Assembly (NCBI RefSeq): GCF_002112505.1
Contig: NZ_NEHW01000005.1
Coordinates: 62,001 to 126,000 of the forward strand
Direction of reading: 5' to 3'
Length of the DNA: 64,000 nt
Source of the DNA: Pseudomonas sp. R28(2017)
GTDB taxonomy: Bacteria > Pseudomonadota > Gammaproteobacteria > Pseudomonadales > Pseudomonadaceae
Part shown: positions 19,701-28,641 of the stretch, piece by piece
How the letters are laid out: each line of letters starts with the position of its first letter
Position numbering within the stretch: position 1 is the first letter of the stretch
Notes under the pieces: model-generated
Seen by the model: only the letters and a program-made list of their open reading frames with translations
The model's database searches: none
What the model was told of the DNA's origin: nothing
Position numbers and translations under genes: made by a program

Positions 19701-20444
19701 GGCGGGGATCATAACAATTATTTATGGAATTGAAGCACTTAATCATTACTGCTATAGTCGCGAACGCCGCCAAAAGCGGCAGGCCAGTGAAACCAGGCCC
19801 TGGGCCGGTTCCTGACCTACGCAGTTCTCCAGGACGCGAGGCCGTCCTACGGGGTGTTCGCCAGTTTACCGAATTGCCTGGAATCGCCACCAGCGCTGTG
19901 TAGAGAAGACCGAAAAAAAACGACAAGTGTGGTTTTTCACCTGCTTCCCGATTCTTTTCGCTGCACCTCTGCCCGCCCCCGTCGCTTCCACGCAACGCCC
20001 GGCGAATGCTTCGGAAATACCTGCCTTGGATATGTAATGGCGTCAGCTCCCATTCGAAGCTGGCGAAAAATGCAACCCGTTGCGGATTCAGCGCGCGGCA
20101 GCACCCGAATTATCAGGGATACGTGCAGGGTGGAGATGCACAGCCCTCGGACCGTGTAGCAGATGCCTCGAGCGTCCACGGCCGACGGTTGATTCCTCCT
20201 CCTGACTGAGTGCACGAGGCCCGCTTGGTTGATTCGGATACCCATTCGAAACCACCGGGGCCTGGTTGGCACCGCAGCAAACAGGACGCGTCGTCGCGAC
20301 AACGGCAGGCTGGGCAACCGGCTGGTGCCGAACGTTCTTCGACACGGGGGTGGCCCGGCCACCCTTTGCGCACCTTGGCACCGACCATGAGAAGTCGTGT
20401 GTGCCGCACGCCGTTTCCGGCAGCCCGGAAACCGACGGTACAAC
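19701..20444 (+). other. Long 5' leader of rne
   Basis: 744 bases between the divergent rluC and rne starts with no credible gene. A strong promoter sits at its rluC end, so about 680 bases would be untranslated rne leader. It includes a small GC hairpin (GCCGC...GCGGC near 19767-19780). E. coli rne also has a long leader through which RNase E destabilises its own mRNA; a similar role here is inference. Confidence 0.7.
19730..19758 (+). promoter_or_regulatory. Sigma-70 promoter directed toward rne
   Basis: TTGAAG (19730-19735) and TATAGT (19753-19758) are 17 bases apart. The expected start is near 19765, far upstream of the rne ATG at 20445. Confidence 0.75.
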
Positions 20445-23400
20445 ATGAAAAGAATGCTGATTAACGCAACTCAGCCCGAAGAGTTGCGTGTAGCCCTGGT
20501 GGACGGCCAACGTCTCTACGACCTGGACATCGAGTCCGGCGCGCGTGAGCAGAAAAAGGCCAACATCTACAAAGGCAAGATCACCCGCATCGAACCGAGC
20601 CTCGAAGCCGCCTTCGTCGACTTCGGCTCCGAACGTCACGGCTTCCTGCCGCTGAAAGAAATCTCCCGCGAATACTTCAAGAAAGCCCCTGAAGGCCGGG
20701 TCAACATCAAGGAAGTGCTGAGCGAAGGCCAGGAAGTCATCGTCCAGGTCGAGAAGGAAGAGCGCGGCAACAAAGGCGCCGCCCTGACCACCTTCATCAG
20801 CCTGGCTGGCCGCTACCTGGTGCTGATGCCCAACAACCCGCGTGCCGGTGGCATTTCCCGCCGCATCGAAGGCGAAGAGCGCAACGAGCTGCGTGAAGCC
20901 CTGAACGGCCTGACCGTGCCGGGCGACATGGGCCTGATCGTGCGCACTGCCGGCCTGGGCCGCAGCAGCGAAGAAATGCAGTGGGACCTCGACTACCTGC
21001 TGCAGCTGTGGACCGCCATCAAGGAAGCGTCCCTGGACCGCGCCGCGCCATTCCTGATCTACCAGGAAAGCAACGTCATCATCCGCGCCATCCGCGACTA
21101 CCTGCGCCAGGACATCGGCGAAGTGCTGATCGACAGCATCGATGCCCAGGAAGAAGCCCTGACCTTCATCCGTCAGGTGATGCCGCAGTACGCCAGCAAG
21201 GTCAAGCTGTACGAAGACAGCGTGCCGCTGTTCAACCGTTTCCAGATCGAAAGCCAGATCGAGACCGCCTTCCAGCGCGTCGTCGACCTGCCGTCCGGTG
21301 GCTCGATCGTGATCGACCCGACCGAGGCCCTGGTCTCCATCGACATCAACTCGGCGCGCGCCACCAAGGGCAGCGACATCGAAGAAACCGCCCTGCAGAC
21401 CAACCTGGAAGCGGCCGAGGAAATCGCCCGCCAGCTGCGCCTGCGTGACATCGGCGGCCTGATCGTCATCGACTTCATCGACATGACCCCGGCGAAGAAC
21501 CAGCGCGCTGTTGAAGAGCGCGTGCGTGAATGCCTGGAAGCCGACCGCGCCCGCGTCCAGGTCGGCCGCATCTCGCGCTTCGGCCTGCTGGAAATGTCCC
21601 GTCAGCGCCTGCGCCCGTCGCTTGGCGAAAGCAGCGGCATCGTCTGCCCACGCTGCTCCGGCACCGGCATCATCCGTGACGTCGAATCGCTGTCGCTGGC
21701 CATCCTGCGCCTGATCGAAGAAGAAGCCCTGAAAGACCGTACTGCCGAAGTACGCGCCCAGGTGCCGATCCCGGTCGCCGCGTTCCTGCTCAACGAGAAA
21801 CGCAACTCGATCACCAAGATCGAACTGCGCACTCGCGCACGCATCATCATCCTGCCGAACGACCACCTGGAAACCCCGCACTTCGAAGTCCAGCGCCTGC
21901 GCGACGACAACCCGGAAGTGCTGAACAACCAGTCCAGCTACGAAATCGCCGCCGCCGAAGCCGAAGAAGCGCCGCAGCCGACCGCCACCCGCACCCTGGT
22001 TCGCCAGGAAGCGGCGGTGAAGACCGCCCCGGCCCGCGCCAACGCCCCGGTACCGAGCGCCGCCGAAGAGCAGCCTCAGCCTGCCGCACCGGCAGCCCCT
22101 GCGCCGAGCGTACCGGAGCCAAGCCTGTTCAAGGGCCTGGTGAAGTCGCTGGTCAGCCTGTTCGCCGGCAAGGAAGAGCCTGCCGCAGCGCCGGTGGTCA
22201 CTGCCACCGAAAAGCCGGCCGCCGAGCGCAGCCCACGCAACGAAGAACGCCGCAACGGCCGCCAGCAGAGCCGCAACCGCAACGGCCGCCGCGATGAAGA
22301 GCGCAAGCCGCGCGAAGAGCGTGCCGAGCGCGCCCCGCGTGAAGAACGTCAACCGCGCGAAGAACGTGCACCTCGTGAGGAGCGTGCTCCACGCGAAGAA
22401 CGCGCACCTCGTGAAGAGCGCGCACCACGCCAGCCACGCGAAGACCGCCGCGGCAACCGCGGTGAAGAACGCGTACGTGAATTGCGTGAACCGCTGGACG
22501 CCACTCCACCTGCCGAACGCGAAGAACGCCAGCCACGTGAAGAACGTGTAGCCCGTGAAGAGCGTGCACCTCGTGAAGAGCGCGCACCTCGCGAAGAACG
22601 CGCCCCGCGTGAAGAGCGCGCACCTCGCGAAGAACGTGCCCCGCGTGAAGAGCGCGCACCTCGCGAAGAACGTGCCCCGCGTGAAGAGCGTGCACCTCGC
22701 GAAGAGCGCCAGCCTCGCCCGCCACGTGAAGAGCGCCAGCCACGCCCGGCCGAGCAGGCTGCCGAACTCGCCGAAGAGCAACTGCCGAACGAAGAGCTGC
22801 TGCAGGACGAGCAGGAAGGCACCGATGACGAGCGTCCGCGTCGTCGTTCCCGTGGCCAGCGTCGCCGCAGCAACCGCCGTGAGCGTCAGCGCAATGCCAA
22901 TGGCGAGCTGATCGAAGGTGGCGACGAAGAAGGCAGCGAAGAGCAGCCGCAACAGCACCAGGCCACCGAGCTTGGCGCCGAGCTGGCTGCCGGCCTGGCC
23001 GTCACTGCCGCTGTCGCCAGCAGCCACATCAGCGCCGATGCCGAGGCTCAAGCCAACCAGCAGGCCGAACGCGCCAGCGCCGAAGCCGCAACCACCGAAA
23101 CCCGCGAAGTCGCCCAGCCGACCGAGCAGGTTGAAGTAGCCGCCCAAGCCGAGGAAGCTGTCATCGCCCCAGTGGTCGAACAGCCCGTCAGCGAGCCGGT
23201 TGTCGTGGTCGAAGCCAGCGCCGAGCCAGTGGTCGAAGTCGCACCACAGCCAGTGGTTGAAGAAGCCCCTGCCGCCGAGCCGGTCGTGGTTGCCGAAACA
23301 CCGATCGAGGCCCCTGCTGTCGAAGCCGAGGCGGTCGAAGCCCCAGTGGTAGAGGGCGGTGAAGCCGAGCAGGCTCAGGTTGTGGCCGAAGCAGCACCGG

Positions 23401-23678
23401 TTGCCGAGCAGCCAGTGGCTGTCATCGAAGCCCAGCCGGCAGTGGTGGCAGAACCCGTCGCTGCCGAAGCTGCCCCGACGGTTGTCGAGCCAGCCCCGGT
23501 AGAAGCGCCGGCAACCGTCGAAGCCGCTACTGTCATGCTGCCAAACGGCCGCGCGCCGAACGACCCACGCGAAGTGCGTCGCCGCAAGCGTGAAGCCGAG
23601 GCCGCTGCCAAGGCTGCCCAGGAAGCTGCCGAGCCCGTGCTGGAAACCGCCGATGAGCACAAGCCTCATCACGGTTGA
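20445..23678 (+). CDS. rne: Ribonuclease E
   Basis: 1077 residues; endonuclease core of the RNA degradosome, for mRNA decay and rRNA/tRNA processing. S1 domain about residues 38-120; DNase I-like catalytic domain to about 400, with magnesium Asp at about 300 ([10 protein letters not shown]) and 343 (VIDFIDM); Zn-link CPRC at 401-404. Residues after about 500 are a disordered scaffold with Arg-rich REERAP tandem repeats (about 632-751), then Ala/Glu/Val/Pro-rich sequence ending in a basic helix ([12 protein letters not shown]). Start at [10 protein letters not shown] is the family N-terminus. A terminator follows. Confidence 0.97.
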   Translation: MKRMLINATQPEELRVALVDGQRLYDLDIESGAREQKKANIYKGKITRIEPSLEAAFVDFGSERHGFLPLKEISREYFKKAPEGRVNIKEVLSEGQEVIVQVEKEERGNKGAALTTFISLAGRYLVLMPNNPRAGGISRRIEGEERNELREALNGLTVPGDMGLIVRTAGLGRSSEEMQWDLDYLLQLWTAIKEASLDRAAPFLIYQESNVIIRAIRDYLRQDIGEVLIDSIDAQEEALTFIRQVMPQYASKVKLYEDSVPLFNRFQIESQIETAFQRVVDLPSGGSIVIDPTEALVSIDINSARATKGSDIEETALQTNLEAAEEIARQLRLRDIGGLIVIDFIDMTPAKNQRAVEERVRECLEADRARVQVGRISRFGLLEMSRQRLRPSLGESSGIVCPRCSGTGIIRDVESLSLAILRLIEEEALKDRTAEVRAQVPIPVAAFLLNEKRNSITKIELRTRARIIILPNDHLETPHFEVQRLRDDNPEVLNNQSSYEIAAAEAEEAPQPTATRTLVRQEAAVKTAPARANAPVPSAAEEQPQPAAPAAPAPSVPEPSLFKGLVKSLVSLFAGKEEPAAAPVVTATEKPAAERSPRNEERRNGRQQSRNRNGRRDEERKPREERAERAPREERQPREERAPREERAPREERAPREERAPRQPREDRRGNRGEERVRELREPLDATPPAEREERQPREERVAREERAPREERAPREERAPREERAPREERAPREERAPREERAPREERAPREERQPRPPREERQPRPAEQAAELAEEQLPNEELLQDEQEGTDDERPRRRSRGQRRRSNRRERQRNANGELIEGGDEEGSEEQPQQHQATELGAELAAGLAVTAAVASSHISADAEAQANQQAERASAEAATTETREVAQPTEQVEVAAQAEEAVIAPVVEQPVSEPVVVVEASAEPVVEVAPQPVVEEAPAAEPVVVAETPIEAPAVEAEAVEAPVVEGGEAEQAQVVAEAAPVAEQPVAVIEAQPAVVAEPVAAEAAPTVVEPAPVEAPATVEAATVMLPNGRAPNDPREVRRRKREAEAAAKAAQEAAEPVLETADEHKPHHG
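22338..22715 (+). repeat. REER-type 18-base coding repeats in rne
   Basis: Two blocks of in-frame 18-base repeats encode REERAP-like hexapeptides: REERQP then four REERAP (22338-22427), and eight uninterrupted REERAP units (22554-22697) followed by REERQP. The codons differ slightly between copies, but neighbouring pairs are nearly identical, pointing to recent slippage or unequal exchange. Confidence 0.92.
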
Positions 23679-23694
23679 CAGCCAAGGCTGAATG

Positions 23695-23730
23695 AAAAAG
23701 CCCCGCCAGTGCGAACTGGCGGGGCTTTTT
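23695..23730 (+). terminator. rne terminator
   Basis: A perfect 16-base stem (23695-23710 with 23715-23730) around a GCGA loop, with A run before and T run after, lies 16 bases after the rne stop. It can also act leftward. Confidence 0.93.
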
Positions 23731-23751
23731 CTTGGCTATCTGTTTTTACAT

Positions 23752-23894
23752 GTACCGGCCTCTTCGCGGGCAAGCCCGCTCCCACAAGCACCCCACTTGG
23801 TTCAGGCCTTCTGATAGCCCTGTGGGCAACCCCACTTGGCTCAGGTCTTGTGATAGCCCTGTGGGAGCGGGCTTGCCCGCGAAGAGGCCGGTAC
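23752..23894. repeat. Inverted pair of REP elements with an internal direct repeat
   Basis: Two 35-base REP sequences (23752-23786; inverted copy 23860-23894) contain gcctcttcgcgggcaagccc and its complement. Between them, a roughly 37-base segment (cccacttgg...tgatagccctgtggg) occurs twice in tandem. The 35-base REP family is known to be scattered outside genes in P. putida. The pair lies between convergent rne and murB. Confidence 0.9.
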
Positions 23895-23905
23895 TGGCAA
23901 AGCAA

Positions 23906-24925
23906 TCAGTACAGATTGGGCTCCATCTCCAGCTCAACCCCAAACCGCTCCAGGATATCTGCCTGGATGCGCTGTGCGAGCGCATGCAACTGCGCCCCGC
24001 TCGCCTGGCCATAATTGACCAGCACCAGCGACTGCAACCGGTGCACACCGGCATCGCCCTCGCGATAGCCCTTCCAGCCCGCCTGCTCGATCAGCCAGCC
24101 CGCTGCCAGCTTCACCTGGCCATCCGCCTGGGGATACGCCACCACGCCTGGATACTGGCTACGAATGCGTTCGACCAATTCAGCCGACACCACCGGGTTC
24201 TTGAAGAAGCTCCCGGCATTGCCCAGCTCGGCCGGGTCCGGCAGTTTTTCGCGACGAATGCTACAAATGGCGTCACTGATCGCCTGCGCGGTCGGCTGCT
24301 CGACGCCCTGCTCTGCCAGCCGCTGGCGCACCGGGCCATAGTCCAGATGTGCCTGCAGTTCATGGCTCAGGGCAAAGCGCACCTGCAGGATCAACCAACG
24401 CCCGGGGTTGCGCTTGAACACGCTGTCGCGGTAACCGAAGGCGCATTCCTCCAGGGTGAAATCGCGCAGCTCCCCGGTCTCGCGGTCCAGTGCGGTCAGC
24501 CCGGCGAACACATCCTTGATCTCGACGCCATAGGCGCCGACATTCTGCATCGGCGCAGCACCCACGGTGCCCGGGATCAGGCTGAGGTTTTCCAGGCCAC
24601 AAAAACCTTGCGCCAACGACCATTGCACGAAGTCATGCCAAGGCTCGCCGGCTTGCGCCTCGACCACCACCCGCTCACCGTCATCACTCAGCACGCGCCG
24701 CCCACGGCTGGCCATGTGCAACACCAGCGCATCGATATCGCGGGTCAGCAGCAGGTTGCTGCCACCCCCGATCACCTGTACCGGCAACCCACGCTGATGT
24801 GCCTGGGCCAGCGCCTCGCGCACCTCGTCATCGTCGTGCGCCTGGGTGAAATACCGGGCTTTCACGTCGATGCCGAAGGTGTTGTAGGGTTTTAGCGAAA
24901 CCTGCTCCTGCCACACCGCTGTCAT
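23906..24925 (-). CDS. murB: UDP-N-acetylenolpyruvoylglucosamine reductase
   Basis: 339 residues, FAD/NADPH enzyme that completes UDP-N-acetylmuramate. KPYNTFGIDV opens the FAD domain; VIGGGSNLLL and IPGTVGAAPMQNVGAYG bind FAD; GYRDSVFK holds the catalytic Tyr/Ser region; GNAGSFFKNPVV is typical of type I MurB. Start ATG at 24925 overlaps the phosphatase stop (ATGA); upstream in-frame ATG codons fall inside the previous gene. Confidence 0.95.
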   Translation of the reverse strand: MTAVWQEQVSLKPYNTFGIDVKARYFTQAHDDDEVREALAQAHQRGLPVQVIGGGSNLLLTRDIDALVLHMASRGRRVLSDDGERVVVEAQAGEPWHDFVQWSLAQGFCGLENLSLIPGTVGAAPMQNVGAYGVEIKDVFAGLTALDRETGELRDFTLEECAFGYRDSVFKRNPGRWLILQVRFALSHELQAHLDYGPVRQRLAEQGVEQPTAQAISDAICSIRREKLPDPAELGNAGSFFKNPVVSAELVERIRSQYPGVVAYPQADGQVKLAAGWLIEQAGWKGYREGDAGVHRLQSLVLVNYGQASGAQLHALAQRIQADILERFGVELEMEPNLY

Positions 24926-25386
24926 AGCCGCCCCTTGATTTCCACGACCAGCTCGCGGCACGCCGCTTCGATCAGGTCGAGCACCTGCTCGAAGCCCTCG
25001 GCACCGCCATAGTAAGGGTCGGGCACCTCGTCCAGGGCCGCGCCGTAGCGGCGCAAGAACAGGTCTAGCTCACCAGAGGCGTTGTGCGGGCGCAGGGCGC
25101 GCAGGTGACCGAGGTTGCTCTCATCCATGGCCAGAATCAGGTCGTACTCAGCGAAATGCGCAAGCTTGACCTGCTGGGCACGCTGGCGTGACAAGTCATA
25201 ACCACGCGCCAGCGCGGCCTTGCAGGTGCGGCTGTCTGGGGCCTTGCCGACATGCCAGTCGCCGGTACCGGCAGACGCCACATGCACCTGCTCAGCCAGG
25301 CCGGCCACCTGCAACTGATGGCGCAGCACGCCTTCGGCGGTGGGCGAGCGGCAGATATTGCCAAGGCAGACGAACAGGACGCGCAT
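24922..25386 (-). CDS. Low-molecular-weight protein tyrosine phosphatase
   Basis: 154 residues. P-loop VCLGNICRSP (nucleophile Cys, Arg) at the N-terminus and the general-acid loop DPYYGG near residue 122 are intact. Location between kdsB and murB suggests a housekeeping role, but many such enzymes regulate polysaccharide kinases; no such kinase is nearby. One-base TGATG overlap with kdsB and ATGA overlap with murB imply coupled translation. Confidence 0.92.
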   Translation of the reverse strand: MRVLFVCLGNICRSPTAEGVLRHQLQVAGLAEQVHVASAGTGDWHVGKAPDSRTCKAALARGYDLSRQRAQQVKLAHFAEYDLILAMDESNLGHLRALRPHNASGELDLFLRRYGAALDEVPDPYYGGAEGFEQVLDLIEAACRELVVEIKGRL

Positions 25387-26150
25387 CAGGCCTCCAGCAA
25401 GCGCCGCACGCGCTCCAGGTCTTCAGGGGTATCCACGCCCACGGCAGGCGCCTCGATGGCGTCCTCGACGTGGATGCGCACGCCATGCCACAGCGCACGC
25501 AGCTGCTCCAGGGCCTCGGTCTGCTCGAGCCAGCATGGGCCCCAGCCGACGAAGTCCTGCAGGAAGCCGACACGGTAGGCGTACATGCCGATGTGGCGGC
25601 GATACGGCACACCTTCCGGCAGCACATCGCGGCCCCTGGCAAAGGCATCGCGAGCCCACGGCAGCGGTGCACGGCTGAAGCTCAGGGCCAGGCCATTCTT
25701 GTCGCTGACCACCTTGACCGCATTGGGGTTGAACACGGTCTCCGGCGCATGGATCGGCTCGGCCAGGGTGGCGATGCCGGCTTCCGGGTGGGCAGCCAGG
25801 TTGGCCGCTACCTGGTCGATGATCACCGGCGGGATCAACGGCTCGTCGCCCTGCACGTTGACCACGATGGCATCGGCCGGCAGGCCGAGGTGCGCGGCCA
25901 CTTCGGCCAGGCGGTCGGTGCCCGATTCATGGTCGGCGCGGGTCATCAGCACTTCGGCGCCAAAGGCCTGGCACGCTTCGAGGATGCTGGCGTCGTCGGT
26001 GGCGATGACCACACGGCTGGCGCCGCTCTTGCGCGCCTGCTCCCAGACGTGCTGGACCATCGGCTTGCCGGCGATCAGCAGCAACGGCTTGCCCGGCAAG
26101 CGCGTGGAGCGCAGCCGGGCGGGAATGACCACGGTGAAATTCACGCTCAT
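25386..26150 (-). CDS. kdsB: CMP-KDO synthetase
   Basis: 254 residues. Activates KDO with CTP for lipid A-core synthesis. [15 protein letters not shown] is the nucleotide-binding N-terminus; [12 protein letters not shown] holds the metal Asp. GIYAYR is replaced by [10 protein letters not shown]. It overlaps trm112 at ATGA and precedes the phosphatase. Cytoplasmic. Confidence 0.96.
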   Translation of the reverse strand: MSVNFTVVIPARLRSTRLPGKPLLLIAGKPMVQHVWEQARKSGASRVVIATDDASILEACQAFGAEVLMTRADHESGTDRLAEVAAHLGLPADAIVVNVQGDEPLIPPVIIDQVAANLAAHPEAGIATLAEPIHAPETVFNPNAVKVVSDKNGLALSFSRAPLPWARDAFARGRDVLPEGVPYRRHIGMYAYRVGFLQDFVGWGPCWLEQTEALEQLRALWHGVRIHVEDAIEAPAVGVDTPEDLERVRRLLEA

Positions 26151-26332
26151 TTGTCCAGGCGCTCGTCGTCGGTCAGGGTGCGCGCCTCGCTTTCCAGCAT
26201 CACCGGGATGCCGTCACGAATCGGGTAGGCCAGGCCTGCGCCCTTGCTGATCAGCTCGGTCTTGTCGGCACTGAGCTTGAGCGGGCCCTTGGTGATCGGG
26301 CAGGCCAGGATATCGAGCAGTTTGGTGTCCAT
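26147..26332 (-). CDS. Trm112-like small protein (YcaR)
   Basis: 61 residues. [16 protein letters not shown] and [18 protein letters not shown] match the Trm112/YcaR family. Only one Cys (CPITKG) is present, so the zinc ribbon of eukaryotic Trm112 is not complete. It lies between lpxK and kdsB, as in E. coli. Function in bacteria is unclear. Confidence 0.9.
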   Translation of the reverse strand: MDTKLLDILACPITKGPLKLSADKTELISKGAGLAYPIRDGIPVMLESEARTLTDDERLDK

Positions 26333-26375
26333 GAAAGCGTCCTTGAGGCCGAATGGCCGAAAAGTGAATAGGGGC

Positions 26376-27377
26376 TCAGGGCTTGCGCAGCAAGCGTTGC
26401 AACTGGCTGTCGAACCAGGCGCTGAAGGCCGGCGTGGGCCGGGCCTCGACCGCCAGGTACCACCAGTCGTCGGCGGCGAATGCCCGGCATTTCACCGCAT
26501 CCTTCTCGGTCATGACCAACGGCAGCGCCGGGCTGAACGCCAGGCTTTCGGCGCTGAACTGCGCATGGTCGGCAAAGGGATGCGGCACCGGCTGCCAGTT
26601 TAGCCCCAGCAGGGTGTTGAAGAAACGTTGCGGGTTGCCGATGCCGGCTACCGCGTGCAGGCGCTGGCCCGCCGGGAAGAAGTCGAGTGCGCGGCGCTCG
26701 CCGCTGCGCAGGTTGACCAGGGCAGACGGTTGCAGGCTAAAGCCGAAACCGTCCGCGCGGTCGCCCTCGGCACCGTTGTACAGCACGGCATCCGCTTCTT
26801 GCAGGCGCTCGCGGGGCTCGCGCAGTGGGCCGGCGGGCAGGCAGCGGCCATTGCCCAGGCCGCGGGCGGCATCGATCAGCACCAGTTCGAGGTCACGGGC
26901 CAGGCGGTAGTGCTGCATACCGTCGTCGCACAGGATCAGGTCCAGCGGTTCACTGGCCAGCAGCGCCTGCACCGCACCGGAGCGGTCAGGGTCGATCATC
27001 AGCGGCACGCCGGTGCGCTGGACGATCAGCAAGGGTTCGTCACCGGCCTGCTCGGCCGGCTGGCTCGCTTCCACCCGCCACGGGTAGTGTGGCGGCTTGG
27101 CACCATAGCCACGGCTGACCACCCCGACCTTGACGCCCTGGCGGCGGCAATGCTCGATCAGCCAGAGGATCATCGGCGTCTTGCCGGTGCCACCCACGGT
27201 GATGTTGCCCACCACGATGACCGGCACCGGCGCCCGATAGCTGGCACTTTCACCACTGAGGAAACGCGCGCGCTTGCGCAGTACCACACGCCGGTACAGC
27301 GCCTCAAGCGGGCGCAGCAGCGCCAGGGCCGGGTGCCCGGCGTACCAGGCGGCGAGCAGGCGGTCGGCAAGCGCCAT
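26376..27377 (-). CDS. lpxK: Tetraacyldisaccharide 4'-kinase
   Basis: 333 residues; phosphorylates the lipid A precursor at the 4' position on the cytoplasmic face of the inner membrane. The P-loop lies in [24 protein letters not shown] and [15 protein letters not shown] are conserved; the N-terminal amphipathic segment [16 protein letters not shown] suits membrane contact. ATG shares a base with the exbD stop (TGATG). Confidence 0.95.
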   Translation of the reverse strand: MALADRLLAAWYAGHPALALLRPLEALYRRVVLRKRARFLSGESASYRAPVPVIVVGNITVGGTGKTPMILWLIEHCRRQGVKVGVVSRGYGAKPPHYPWRVEASQPAEQAGDEPLLIVQRTGVPLMIDPDRSGAVQALLASEPLDLILCDDGMQHYRLARDLELVLIDAARGLGNGRCLPAGPLREPRERLQEADAVLYNGAEGDRADGFGFSLQPSALVNLRSGERRALDFFPAGQRLHAVAGIGNPQRFFNTLLGLNWQPVPHPFADHAQFSAESLAFSPALPLVMTEKDAVKCRAFAADDWWYLAVEARPTPAFSAWFDSQLQRLLRKP

Positions 27378-27811
27378 CAAGGTGTCCCCTGGGCGGCCTC
27401 GACGGTGGTCATGCGCAGGTGGCTGAAACCGAGCTTGCCGGCAGCATCCATTGCAGTGATCACGGCCTGGTGCGGGGTCTTGCCGTCGGCGCTGATGGCC
27501 AGCGGCAGCTTGTTGTCACCGCCAGACTCACGCTCGATGGCCTCGGTCAAGGTCGCCAGGTCACTCTTGGGCAGCAGGTGGTTGTTCACCGAATACACGC
27601 CATCGGCGCTGATGGTCACTTCCACCAGCTTGCCCTGATCGGCCGGTGCCTGCTCGGCGCTGGCCGCTTCGGGCAGCTCGACACGCAACTGGGTCTCGCG
27701 GGTGAAGGTGGTGGTGACCACGAAGAACAGCAGCAGGACGAACACCACATCGATCAGCGATGCGAGGTTGATGTCGACGTTCTCCCGCTGGCGATTGCGC
27801 CGGAACTTCAC
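27377..27811 (-). CDS. exbD: ExbD/TolR-type proton-channel subunit
   Basis: 144 residues. One N-terminal membrane helix (about residues 15-36) contains the conserved Asp in [14 protein letters not shown]; the rest is a periplasmic domain. It partners ExbB in the inner membrane to convert proton flow into work on an envelope protein. No tonB is adjacent, so the client is unknown; position with lpxK and comEC is conserved in pseudomonads. Overlaps exbB at ATGA. Confidence 0.9.
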   Translation of the reverse strand: MKFRRNRQRENVDINLASLIDVVFVLLLFFVVTTTFTRETQLRVELPEAASAEQAPADQGKLVEVTISADGVYSVNNHLLPKSDLATLTEAIERESGGDNKLPLAISADGKTPHQAVITAMDAAGKLGFSHLRMTTVEAAQGTP

Positions 27812-28443
27812 GCCTTGCCTCCGGCCACTTCCACTTCGCGGTCGCCCTGGATCACTTCGACCAGCTTGATCGCCTCCTGCTCCATGCCCACCACCAGCTC
27901 ATCGATGCGGCGCAGCAGGAAGCGGTGGAAGAACACCGCCGGGATACCGACCATCAGGCCGGCCGCCGTGGTGACCAGGGCCTTGGAGATACCGCCGGCC
28001 AGCACGGCGGCGTTGGCGGTCATCTGCGAGCCCATGAAGGCGCTGAAGATGTCGATCATGCCCAGCACGGTGCCCAGCAGGCCCAGCAGCGGCGCCATGG
28101 CGGCGATGGTGCCGAGGGTGCTGATGTAGCGTTCGAGCTCGTGGATGACGCGCGAGGCGGCTTCTTCGATGCACTCTTTCATGATCTCGCGGCCGTGGCG
28201 CGAGTTGGCCAGGCCCGCCGCGAGGATTTCGCCCAGCGGCGAATCGGCGCGCAGGGCCTTGAGCTTGTCACTGGTGAGTTGCTTGTCCTTGATCCACATC
28301 CACACCTGGCCCAGCAGGTGCGGCGGGGTGACGCGGCTGGCGCGCAGGGTCCACAGGCGCTCGACGACGATAGCCATGGCGGCGATGGAACTCAGAATGA
28401 TCGGCAGCATCATCCAACCACCGGACTTGACCAATTCCCACAC
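27808..28443 (-). CDS. exbB: ExbB/TolQ/MotA-type proton channel
   Basis: 211 residues from a GTG at 28443, chosen because GAGGGG lies just upstream. Three membrane helices: residues about 8-28 (GGWMMLPIILSSIAAMAIV), 108-133 (APLLGLLGTVLGMIDIF) and 150-178 (GISKALVTTAAGLMVGIP). The last two are the conserved channel motifs. Partner of the adjacent exbD. Whether it energises a TonB-like or a lipid-transport partner cannot be told from the sequence. Confidence 0.9.
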   Translation of the reverse strand: MWELVKSGGWMMLPIILSSIAAMAIVVERLWTLRASRVTPPHLLGQVWMWIKDKQLTSDKLKALRADSPLGEILAAGLANSRHGREIMKECIEEAASRVIHELERYISTLGTIAAMAPLLGLLGTVLGMIDIFSAFMGSQMTANAAVLAGGISKALVTTAAGLMVGIPAVFFHRFLLRRIDELVVGMEQEAIKLVEVIQGDREVEVAGGKA

Positions 28444-28530
28444 AGTAAACGCCCCTCTGGAAAAAGGCCGCCACTCTAACACAGGAGCGCAAGGGGCTCA
28501 TCTGCCGGAGGTCAGGCAAATGGCAGGAGC

Positions 28531-28638
28531 GGCCTCTTCGCGGGCAAGGCCGCGCCGCACCTGTGGGGGCAACTGCCTTGCTCAATTTCTGGCATCTGGC
28601 GCGATCCCTGTGGGAGCGGGCTTGTCCGCGAAAGGGCC
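28531..28638. repeat. Degenerate inverted REP pair
   Basis: Two REP-like sequences (28531-28566 and the inverted 28607-28638) with ggcctcttcgcgggcaaggc and gagcgggcttgtccgcga face each other between comEC and exbB. They are less conserved than the pair after rne. Confidence 0.8.
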
Positions 28639-28641
28639 AGA

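Noticed and set aside
20088..23672. 3.6-kb open frame on the minus strand opposite rne
   Set aside because: It mirrors the codon bias of rne; the translation is Phe/Gly/Ala-rich low-complexity sequence with no family motif, while rne is a clear full-length gene.
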